From Tritrichomonas foetus (Eukaryota; Parabasalia; Tritrichomonadida; Tritrichomonadidae): a stretch of 32,943 nucleotides of DNA. The DNA lies in assembly GCA_001839685.1 (NCBI GenBank), contig MLAK01001117.1, positions 1 to 32,943 on the forward strand, read 5' to 3'. How positions within the stretch are numbered: position 1 is the stretch's first letter; each line of letters begins with the position of its first letter. The position numbers and the translations under genes were made by a program. Below, piece after piece: positions 27,101-32,943 of this stretch. The notes beneath the pieces were generated by a model. It did no database searches. It worked only from the letters and a program-made list of their open reading frames with translations, and was not told where the DNA came from.

Positions 27101-30100
27101 TATGTCTCTCAATAAGGATAAATTTTTGCTCAAAAATATTCTGATTATGTAAACAGTTCACATAGAATACATTATGGTCATTCCTATTCTTTTCTTCATT
27201 AAGTTGATACACTAGAGTGGAGCCGTTTTCGATAATTGTTACACTCTCAATCTCATGAGAAAATAACAATGTTAATGGAATTTCTTTCTTTAAACATTCA
27301 AGACCTAGTTTAGCACAATCTTTCCCAGATTTATTGGATATATCATATTCAAAAATAGTATATTCACTTGGTGAATTTTCAATAATTTGAAATGAGTCCT
27401 CCATTTTCTGAACCCCTTCTATTAATTGATCCCTTGAAGAACCTCTTCTATCAAGATGTACCGAAAATCGATAAATTTTCCCATCAGATTCAATGAAGTT
27501 ACTTGTAAGTTTTACAATTTTTGATAAAGCATGCGTTGTTAAAAATCCAGTTCCAAATTTGCCAGTTGTTTTATCATTATTTTCTTTTCCTTCACTAAAT
27601 TTATATAGAAGCCCAAGTAAAGTATCTTGAGTAAATGGATTTCCATTGTGTTGAAAAATAACTTTGTCATCAGTAACATTGATAATAATCTGAACCCTTT
27701 TCCCAGGTGTATTGGATATGCTATCTTTAGCATTCTGACATAGTTCAAACCCCCATCGAGGTTGATCATTTTCTGTTGGATTTTGTAGGGCCATTAAACG
27801 ATTTTGTACATTAGCAACATACATATTTGCTAGAAGTTTTCTTTGAGCTGATGTTTGATCGCTTTTTGAGAAAAAATTAAGAGTAAATGATTCATTTTTG
27901 GGTAATTTATTCATTTGTGCTAAAATTTTCTTGATTTTATGATCATTTTTATATTCTTCTTTCTCTAATGATTTTGACAATACATTATTAGCTTTTTCAT
28001 AAAACGATATAAAATCGAAATTTTGAAGTCCCGGGTGATTTATCCTTTCATCAGAAACTTTTTCTTTGTAATCTTCGTTATTCAAATATTTGATCAATTT
28101 CATAAAAGCTTTTGGAATACCTTTACCACATTTCAGTTGTTGAACTTCACACATTTTACCATTTTGATTTGGAACATTGAAACCCTGTGAAATAAATTCA
28201 TAACATCTGTTAAGAACATCAATTCCTTGATCTTCTGATAAATTATTATTATGAATAAAATCTGAAAATGTTGAATCATTACTTATTGCTGGGTAAATCA
28301 ATTCGTTAATAACAAATTGATTCAATTTCGTCCAAAATTTTGATTTTGAAATGTTAGTTGGAATTTTTTCAAGTTCTTCTTTGGATACCAAATCACGATA
28401 GAGTTGATGTATTTTCTTTTGTTTAACATACAAATCTGTTTCTTTATAGTCAGGTAGATATCTAATTAATTTTGATGTCGCTCTTACCTTCTTCTCATAT
28501 TCTAAATTATCAAATTGTTCATCAATAATATCAATATAATATTTAATAGTAGATTGATTTTTACAATGAATTTCCGTGATTTTTTCATTCATTTCGTCAT
28601 CATTGATATCAATGGAAAAACAATCATTCATAACCATTTTAAAATTTTCAGATATTGTTGAGCGATCTCGAAGCTGTGAAATCTTACATTTTGTAAAATT
28701 TTTATTTGGAACCAATTGATAGTCTTTTAAATATTCTTTTTCTGGTTGGGAATTAAGAAAACCTAAAAATTCATTAATGAGAGAGATATTTGATTCAACT
28801 TCTGGTTTCGTATAATTCAAAATACGATCTTTCATTTCATTAATTAAGAAATTATCACATTGTATCCAAAGTGAATCTTCAATGAAATGACATTCATAGG
28901 CAGCATCAAGTGTCTTCTTTAAAAGGGATTTCGTTAGATCATATATTTTTTTTCTTCGATCATTATTAGGTAAAATATATTGCACCAATATATATGACTT
29001 TTCTTTTTCTCTGGTTATCACTTGTGAGCATAGGTTTATTGCATCTTCAATGTTATGCTCTGGAAATTTAACACCATTAATTCCATTATGCATATGGTTC
29101 TTTTTCCAATCTGTATTTAGTGATTCGAGAATTTTAATCATATCTTGATGTAGTTTTTTACATTCAAAAAAGTCACTTCTGAAATTATTTTTTTCCAGAT
29201 TCATATTGGGAATTATTGAATATTCGTGGAGATATTGATTTTCATAATCAAATGTAAATTTCAGAAGATTATTTAAGTATTTAAAATGTGTATCATCATA
29301 TTTATCATCAAATTGTTCTTCTTCTTTTGTCAAATCTAGTAGAGAAATGAAATGTAAATCTTCCCAGTTTCTATTTTCCCAATTTAAGCTTTCTTGAAAT
29401 GAGCAAGTGCAATTGCTCCCATAACGAAGAAGCACAAGTTCATAAAATTGCTCTTTTTGCTGATCAGACATTTTTGAATGTGATGAAACATATAAAGGAA
29501 AATATGCCTCTTTCAACAAAATTTTCTGGTTAGAATTGCTGATAATAATTCGTGAATCACTTAATAATTCACGTAAGTTGCGAATAAAATAATTTGAATA
29601 CCATTTTTCATCCATTTTATTAATATTGGGAACAGTTAAAATTCCATTAGTTAATACATAAAAACCATGACCATTGTTATCCAATACAAAATTAACTAAT
29701 TTTGTAAAAAGAATGATACTTTTAAGAAGAATTTCTTTGTTGATTCCAGGATTACTAATTACTTTTTCTTCACTATTATCTTCGTTTGCTCTTGCAGTGA
29801 ATTTTTCTCCTGCAAGAATGAGAAATTGCCTTTCTTCATCTGGTTCGAAATCAGGTGAATTCAGAATGAAAGGTAATTGATGCTTTTCTGATCCAATAAA
29901 AGGAAATGTAGAAAATAGGCAAGTCTTATTATTTTCCATAACTATATTATATTTTTCATCAATTTCAATTGCTACATCCAATCGAAGATTTCGAGATTCT
30001 CCAAATTTTTGAGATAATTCTGTATGGGGCTCATTATAAGATGTCATCAGAAAAACTCTTTTTTTCTGCACTGCTGTTGAGTGTTCTTCAAATAGTATAA

Positions 30101-30836
30101 TTGATATATCATCAATTTTTGTTACTTCACCTCTTTTAACGTAAAAATCCTCGTTGAAATACTCAAATTTGGTAGAATTAATAGTAGGTGCAAATATTAG
30201 AGTTTGAGTTATATAATTTTTGAATGATTCATATCCTAAATCACGAGCTTCTCGATTTATTTTTGTTGTTAGTTTATAAGTAAATGTTGTATATCCATCA
30301 GGTGCAGTTTTACGAAAACTATTTCTCATTTTTTCTAGTCCTATTAATAATTTTTCTTTGGTATCTCCATTACGAAACATTGTTGCTTGGAATCCTATTA
30401 ATTCTTTCCGCCCATTAACAATATCTATAAAGTCAGTTTTTACTTCAATAATAGGTGATAATGTGATTGTTGTCATAAAACCGGTTCCAAACCTTCCAGT
30501 AGTATCAGCATTGTTTTTTCCTTCGCTGTATTTATATAGAAGGGCATACATTGCTTTTCCAACAAAAGGTGATCCATTATGCCGAAATATCACCTCATTT
30601 TCTGATGCCCAAAATTCAACATCAACTTTTTTACGAGTAGGATCACCAACAATACAATCTTTGGCATTTTGTGATAATTCCCATGGCCATCGTTTTTGAT
30701 CGATTGGAGATGGATCCCGAAGTTGCCTGACTCGATTCAAAAGATTAGCAACATACATTCCATCCATTATTGCATCTTTTTCCAATTGCATACTCTTTGG
30801 AATATAAGGATCTTCTTGATTATCATCTCGATGCAT
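21186..30836 (-). CDS. Giant sacsin-like protein with three GHKL (Hsp90-type) ATPase modules
   Basis: 3216 residues from the first in-frame ATG; the frame continues back to a GTG at 30884, which lies inside a palindrome holding the likely initiator. Three modules of about 980-990 residues each open with an Hsp90/sacsin-type ATPase. The N-boxes are ELSQNAKD, ELCQNAKD and ELTQNAKD, with Mg-binding N at about 57, 1035 and 2027. Each has FxHNGxxF, where many GHKL proteins have DxGxG, then SEGK and TG(R/K)FGTGF. Catalytic-type Glu and Asn are kept in all three. Each module also carries three PN-type motifs such as PNQNGK. Three repeats match the plan of vertebrate sacsin, a chaperone-like protein, but no ubiquitin-like, J or HEPN domain was seen. 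A basic/proline-rich hinge with PPPPPP (about residues 3010-3055) leads to a compact alpha/beta C-terminal domain of unknown type. The likely role is ATP-driven chaperone or scaffold, by family inference. Confidence 0.85.
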   Translation of the reverse strand: MHRDDNQEDPYIPKSMQLEKDAIMDGMYVANLLNRVRQLRDPSPIDQKRWPWELSQNAKDCIVGDPTRKKVDVEFWASENEVIFRHNGSPFVGKAMYALLYKYSEGKNNADTTGRFGTGFMTTITLSPIIEVKTDFIDIVNGRKELIGFQATMFRNGDTKEKLLIGLEKMRNSFRKTAPDGYTTFTYKLTTKINREARDLGYESFKNYITQTLIFAPTINSTKFEYFNEDFYVKRGEVTKIDDISIILFEEHSTAVQKKRVFLMTSYNEPHTELSQKFGESRNLRLDVAIEIDEKYNIVMENNKTCLFSTFPFIGSEKHQLPFILNSPDFEPDEERQFLILAGEKFTARANEDNSEEKVISNPGINKEILLKSIILFTKLVNFVLDNNGHGFYVLTNGILTVPNINKMDEKWYSNYFIRNLRELLSDSRIIISNSNQKILLKEAYFPLYVSSHSKMSDQQKEQFYELVLLRYGSNCTCSFQESLNWENRNWEDLHFISLLDLTKEEEQFDDKYDDTHFKYLNNLLKFTFDYENQYLHEYSIIPNMNLEKNNFRSDFFECKKLHQDMIKILESLNTDWKKNHMHNGINGVKFPEHNIEDAINLCSQVITREKEKSYILVQYILPNNDRRKKIYDLTKSLLKKTLDAAYECHFIEDSLWIQCDNFLINEMKDRILNYTKPEVESNISLINEFLGFLNSQPEKEYLKDYQLVPNKNFTKCKISQLRDRSTISENFKMVMNDCFSIDINDDEMNEKITEIHCKNQSTIKYYIDIIDEQFDNLEYEKKVRATSKLIRYLPDYKETDLYVKQKKIHQLYRDLVSKEELEKIPTNISKSKFWTKLNQFVINELIYPAISNDSTFSDFIHNNNLSEDQGIDVLNRCYEFISQGFNVPNQNGKMCEVQQLKCGKGIPKAFMKLIKYLNNEDYKEKVSDERINHPGLQNFDFISFYEKANNVLSKSLEKEEYKNDHKIKKILAQMNKLPKNESFTLNFFSKSDQTSAQRKLLANMYVANVQNRLMALQNPTENDQPRWGFELCQNAKDSISNTPGKRVQIIINVTDDKVIFQHNGNPFTQDTLLGLLYKFSEGKENNDKTTGKFGTGFLTTHALSKIVKLTSNFIESDGKIYRFSVHLDRRGSSRDQLIEGVQKMEDSFQIIENSPSEYTIFEYDISNKSGKDCAKLGLECLKKEIPLTLLFSHEIESVTIIENGSTLVYQLNEEKNRNDHNVFYVNCLHNQNIFEQKFILIERHIFSKEVNEFKKKELPIVVTGAIEIDENDHIISHENRDSLFCTFPLIGSRKLILPIVINSPEFEPLTERNGLRLQKSDNSIVDDVYINKLIFHEVISIFREIVDVCINKSIKSLHLLTNGLNDQKYQSLNSSDFDEEWYHNEFIIHMQNVLLQSPIIETDKGFIKLQDAIIPIYEFCDKLPTLEAIEDYYNLVYFVFESKTITKSESINWHNRTWEGLHQVTLEELIKLAELIKLEDNSSSNHGNWEYLNNLLFYTCNNNSQGLITKYGIIPDMNMEKHKYLPSEFFECKNVNKDLINILDAVGSGWKSQHMHNGIYGIKLSDHGMNYAIHEVNNIVKEDEDKSMIVISYTNNVRERRKILFELSCIFLNNEYQETECEIEDEKIWEMSDKVQIKRIIQVIQTFDKQQISTKLADINQFLMFLSSQDLEKKYLDIEDIVPNAKCKLCKLSKLKGPSEISGQFKKMMKLCFDIHIKEEEIHPFSNKVGIECKSKSVIVDYINIIDDNFQNLDSDKKLACSITILHTLPNCESIDLFKKQKSLLEIYQLITKYEVHDFSNDFMKLVMNIKEEPSLVNNEKLWTLANNTIIDFLTQKISSFETLSTFINHYQLQTEIQAIHFLNKCYQYIQTGSNIPNFNGKMVSLDDKIFLSDNCPDDILEFIQLIEKDENIGEHLAMRGIIHPKINLYDVSLLYSKMHILFSNVIEDQSLKANPEIKKALNKLNFPGMNLQRSFFMTHELDTYSKEKLRLFSKIYIANIKPRLHELQSPSESVPKRCFYELTQNAKDTVSDLIEWKVDIKIILSNNEVKFTHNGKAFTQSAMLGLLYKFSEGKEDHVFSTGRFGTGFLTTHLLSPIVYVTGDVIIDDDEVHGFSVTLNRSGDSTTELMKGYDEMEASRKLIEDPFGETTFTYPLTEKTLHFAKQSIQNLKENLPFVLLFCKHLNEYTINDLGNIIEFVRINETADPIYEIEIRNTTNGTTNKRRFIKYSKKDESPELTELYGQNREIEIDIAVEIDENNRILSKANENLFCVFPLIGSENIKTPMVINSPNFETTTERDSIYLKTDSDDKISNVNKSILMKSVELFSNIITFCIDNNIGALYNLARNLDAKPHLEDSCSSDVFFEVFIAPLRELILDSRVFLSSQGKLERFNKVIIPNYWIKNQIGSLDFQQKYYFLIEKFYTQVILFSESIEWSKVMWNKFPSKGYVQFLQEVSNKERIQNLPFDNIDKGYTFMNDLINFVSKYDKQLFEKIALLPNQNHDFVLKSNKLALAPEVDMIIVNLIHELGSEWKATHVNLMITSQPINTIHTIHDAEKRIQDSIRSKNAHILMSYVIENNQLRQTMYRIVKHLFPNDVSDSSIILNKLAKDTWNTADQLMTDKIFKYIEDTGQITDCISVKWLSDSITFFMENNLLNELKLRKWKIFPNQNGKLVSFEIINQDGIQHDQLKELLSNYCHIDCRDCLIDTHFTADIPRNILYFNAYSDELISSMKYCLQPILEILIQYIDSKNSLKPKVIDIYNIVMKTSFIQMEIPEVLSIFTYNYLLKAIVSKICEKLKQYKHISEMERELRINENQCFEIFNYLYSLSERELIDLIPNQKGDICTNIASFYIDWNIDPKLKEFQSRFNPESDCQKLLIHKKISNPVKITSDFWNDQSICEKIDNFIYHSYKQYIQDPKQEYRLNVNELFQYIDTKQYWTYFPQTKSVKDKITANIIFTKKDTNLVSFLNELENLREEEIKEMIRLYNRSQTMGRYYSRSRRRYPSTSSEEMHDASPIERPSPIERPQRNIRQWEQPRQEHEQPPPPPPTYQELLNISLTRLLRELFEEIIQDENDKRSFYCQVKKISGEIEFLDNNDFRILCLTPDSQGNIFLSMMILEYIIDNDDSFVIFVIPTQAQYSEETFRGDILILTKFSEDLIPFYDGYALLSAEKNDDIDCTVNNMSLILKKQYIDRIGESVDEWKEKLLNNNNNK

Positions 30837-30870
30837 GAAAAAAAATTGGCAGACTTTTTGATTCTTTTTC

Positions 30871-30888
30871 TGAAGTGATATCACTTCA
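30871..30888. promoter_or_regulatory. 18-bp perfect palindrome containing the initiator
   Basis: TGAAGTGATATCACTTCA is a perfect 18-bp palindrome. On the minus strand it contains the consensus initiator TCACTT (30873-30878, A at 30876), giving a 40-nt leader before the ATG at 30836. A protein bound here would cover the likely start site. Confidence 0.55.
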
Positions 30889-30895
30889 CTTGTGA

Positions 30896-30907
30896 TCTGA
30901 TATCAGA
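30896..30907. promoter_or_regulatory. 12-bp palindrome TCTGATATCAGA
   Basis: Perfect palindrome sharing the TGATATCA core with the 18-bp palindrome; the two centres are 22 bp apart, about two helical turns. It lies just upstream of the probable transcription start of the sacsin-like gene. Confidence 0.45.
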
Positions 30908-30952
30908 ATTTCTCTGAAAAAGTTGATGAAGTCATAGACAAAATTTAGAAAA

Positions 30953-30964
30953 TTATGATCATAA
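30953..30964. promoter_or_regulatory. 12-bp palindrome TTATGATCATAA
   Basis: A third perfect palindrome about 80 bp upstream of the likely start, with a TGATCA core. It may belong to the same control region or be chance. Confidence 0.3.
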
Positions 30965-31364
30965 AAATAGAATTTAAATCCAATATAAATGGTGTATCAT
31001 GATTACATAGCACTTAAGTTTGACTATGAAGATGTTTCACATCTGCTCTGAATATATAATTCTGGAGTGTTTCATCAATGTTTTTTTCCATGAATGGAAA
31101 GTATTAGTTGATAAGTCACTGATTGATGATATCTCTTATTATAGTGGTTTTTAATTATTCATCAATTATTCCAAATGTTATTGTGAAAAAAGGATATGCA
31201 TTTGAATCGATTTGTGTTAACAACAAGAGCATTCGAAGATTGATTAAATACATTTTATTATTAATATTTAATAAATAAATAAATAAATTGAAGTATCTGG
31301 AAAGTTGTTATTATATTTATATACATATATACATATAAAGATTATTTCTATGATCATCAATTTC

Positions 31365-32943
31365 TTATGGTTGTGCAGTAGGTGATCCACATTCAACAGG
31401 GGTATGCATCTTCTTTCTGATGAAATAGAAAGTAGCACCAATTGCGGCACCAACAGAAGCGACAGATCCAACAGTTGCGCCAACTATTACAATTATTTTG
31501 TTCCATTTTGATTCTTCTGGTTCTTCTTGTTTCTTTCCTTCTTCTGCTTGATGATCTGAATTTGGACTATTTACAATATCTGAATTATTATGTTCACCAG
31601 TTACATCACCAGTTGAATTAATATTTACAGAATCTGGATCTTTTGGAATTCCATCTTTATCTTTATCATCATAAATAACACCATCATCATTAACAAATAC
31701 CCTTTCGATGACAACTCTAAATTCATCTTTTTTACTTGGTGGTGTTGATGTAAATACAGCAAAATATATAGGATCACCAGATTCTAATTCATCAGTAATA
31801 TAAAATGAATGACCTAAACATGTCATCGATTTATCTGCGATTCTTCCTAGTACTTTGGGACTATAACATACAACTCTATCACCATAAACTGTAGAATTAT
31901 CAAATGTAACACGAAGTGGTGTTTTTGGTCCAACATGAGAAACAACTGTATGGTTGTAATATCTAACTTTTTTATTGGTCATATCTCTTACCCTAATGAT
32001 GGCTGGGAATATTGAAACTGGTACATCACATGATATTCCAGTATAATATTCATTACAGACACATTGACCTTTAACACATTTTCCATGTGTACCACACATT
32101 TTAGGACATTTCTTTTCATTAATTTTCTCAAGGNCACTCGTAATAGGACCATTAACAACCAACGAAAAATATACTTTTTCATCACCTGGATAATCTGATG
32201 ATACAATATGAATTGTATAGTTACCATCTTCCAATTCACTCTCAGGAATAAAAACTTTTTCAATTGTTGCAAATGGATCTGTATTTGAATATGGACCATC
32301 ATTTCCTAAATAAACTTTGTTTTTTGGTGAAATAACATAAACATTCAAATCTGCATAATATCTCATCACTCTTTCTGGTGCAAGTGGTGGATCATTATAA
32401 GCCATCGTTACTCTTAAATCTCCACTTGTCTTTGAAACTGTCATTCTATATGTAATTTGTTCTTTTGATGGCATTTCAACTTTATCAACAAACTTGAATT
32501 TCGAATTTGAAAAACCAAGAGCATATTCGAGATTTGGTACTCCATANCCTTCTTCATTTGATGGTNAACTTGGTGATNCAGATAAAATCTTCTCAGCAGA
32601 GTTGACTAAAATTGCCTTGAGAAGAGTTGCTGATGGATCAACTTTTTGACCTTTGTCTTTTTCATTCGTTGGATACCAGGATTCGTTGAAATATTGACGG
32701 ATTAAAGCTGCAGCACCAGCAATGGCTGGTGTTGACATTGATGTACCTGATTTCTTAAGTAATGACTCAGCGAATGTTTCACNTCTCNGTTTATGATCAG
32801 AAGGATCACCTGCATTAGCACTAGTAATATCAGTTCCAATAGCAACTACATCAGGCTTTGTATTTCCAAAGATTGTTGGTCCTTTAGCAGATGAATATCT
32901 AAGACCCATGATAACATCATCTTTTGAACTCTGAAGAGAAAGA
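31365..32943 (-). CDS. Subtilisin-family (S8) membrane-anchored protease, C-terminal part
   Basis: About 525 residues visible; the open frame continues past the right window edge, so the methionine codon at 32909 is internal. The end of an S8 domain is present: SSAKGPTIFGNTKPDVVAIG, then GTSMSTPAIAGAAALI, with the catalytic serine codon at 32741-32739. The Asp and His of the triad lie outside the window. A jelly-roll type domain follows (codons about 32500-32140), as in proprotein-convertase-like and prokaryotic S8 enzymes. Next is a six-cysteine EGF-like module (CGTHGKCVKGQCVC; about 32110-32020), a beta-rich segment, an acidic Ser/Glu/Gln linker, one transmembrane helix (about 31500-31415) and a short tail of about 17 residues. 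This plan indicates a type I surface or endomembrane protease. Six unresolved bases lie in the coding region. Trichomonads have families of surface subtilisins, which fits. Confidence 0.85.
   Translation of the reverse strand, partial: LSLQSSKDDVIMGLRYSSAKGPTIFGNTKPDVVAIGTDITSANAGDPSDHKXRXETFAESLLKKSGTSMSTPAIAGAAALIRQYFNESWYPTNEKDKGQKVDPSATLLKAILVNSAEKILSXSPSXPSNEEXYGVPNLEYALGFSNSKFKFVDKVEMPSKEQITYRMTVSKTSGDLRVTMAYNDPPLAPERVMRYYADLNVYVISPKNKVYLGNDGPYSNTDPFATIEKVFIPESELEDGNYTIHIVSSDYPGDEKVYFSLVVNGPITSXLEKINEKKCPKMCGTHGKCVKGQCVCNEYYTGISCDVPVSIFPAIIRVRDMTNKKVRYYNHTVVSHVGPKTPLRVTFDNSTVYGDRVVCYSPKVLGRIADKSMTCLGHSFYITDELESGDPIYFAVFTSTPPSKKDEFRVVIERVFVNDDGVIYDDKDKDGIPKDPDSVNINSTGDVTGEHNNSDIVNSPNSDHQAEEGKKQEEPEESKWNKIIVIVGATVGSVASVGAAIGATFYFIRKKMHTPVECGSPTAQP
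32134..32788. other. Six unresolved bases (N) clustered in the protease gene
   Basis: N occurs at 32134, 32547, 32566, 32578, 32783 and 32788 and nowhere else in the window. All are single bases and none breaks the reading frame. They may mark conflict between near-identical gene copies or alleles. Confidence 0.9.

Larger units (their letters stand above)
30837..31364. other. Intergenic region upstream of the sacsin-like gene
   Basis: This 528-bp region combines the sacsin-like promoter, with three palindromes listed separately, and the 3' flank of the protease gene. It also contains two small hairpins, AGATGT-TTC-ACATCT at 31030-31044 and TTCCAT-GA-ATGGAA at 31086-31099. No coding frame or RNA gene was recognised. 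Confidence 0.55.

Noticed and set aside
30837..30884. 16-codon extension of the sacsin-like protein from a GTG
   Set aside because: Non-ATG start, lying within the palindrome that contains the probable transcription start.
32907..32909. ATG at 32909 as the start of the protease
   Set aside because: The frame is open to the window edge and the sequence before it (SSKDDVI) continues the subtilisin domain; the protein is truncated by the window.
1..32943. CRISPR arrays, insertion sequences, transposases, integrases or attachment sites
   Set aside because: No regularly spaced repeat array, no transposase or integrase coding frame and no terminal inverted repeats with target duplications were recognised.
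1..32943. Introns in the large genes
   Set aside because: Each large gene reads through in one frame with domains in the expected order; no trichomonad-type splice signals with ACTAAC-like branch sites were noticed.
1..32943. Ciliate origin with reassigned stop codons
   Set aside because: Genes end at TAA or TAG without in-frame uses of these codons inside recognised domains, and the standard code gives complete proteins.

Overview
The window looks like nuclear DNA from a protist, most likely a parabasalid (trichomonad such as Tritrichomonas or Trichomonas). The evidence is circumstantial. The DNA is very AT-rich and the genes are long and apparently intronless, with UAA/UAG used as ordinary stops. 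Intergenic gaps are short, and a TCA-type initiator-like hexamer lies 8 to 40 nt before almost every chosen start codon. The gene repertoire also fits: VPS13-like, Wee1/Myt1-like kinase, giant sacsin-like ATPase, long coiled coils, and a membrane-anchored subtilisin with an EGF module. The species call is inference.

Layout, left to right. 1-464 is a promoter region with a 15-bp dyad and three short repeats at exact 20-bp spacing. 465-2747 (+) encodes a fusion of a P-loop domain resembling prokaryotic cyclic 2,3-diphosphoglycerate synthetase with a C-terminal DUF6602-like, PD-(D/E)xK-type domain. 3033-8501 (-) is a short VPS13-like lipid-transfer protein. 8827-10773 (-) has a C2-like domain and two 20-residue GWKPP repeats. 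11223-12122 (+) is a Wee1/Myt1-like kinase with a degraded glycine loop and an altered catalytic loop. 12460-14226 (-) is a Ser/Arg/Lys-rich, nuclear-looking protein with a coiled coil, a KEN box and many CDK-type SP sites; it converges on the kinase gene. 14227-14884 is a divergent intergenic region holding a compact set of inverted repeats that could fold as a structured RNA. 14885-17545 (+) is an unrecognised helical protein, possibly RasGAP-like. 17731-20796 (-) is a 1021-residue coiled-coil protein. 20882-20955 (+) is a complete tRNA-Lys(UUU) with a T8 terminator. 21186-30836 (-) encodes a 3216-residue protein with three sacsin-type GHKL ATPase modules. 31365 to the window edge (-) is the C-terminal part of a subtilisin-family protease with an EGF module and a membrane anchor; all six ambiguous bases in the window fall in it.

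The genes do not form one pathway and nothing suggests an operon. The most unusual items are the cDPGS-like/DUF6602-like fusion, the triple sacsin-like ATPase with palindromes upstream, the unusual Wee1/Myt1-like kinase, and the structured-RNA candidate at 14451-14567. Three start codons were chosen by sequence reading: 11223, 14226 and 30836 are the first in-frame ATGs, whereas the longer open frames begin at TTG, TTG and GTG.
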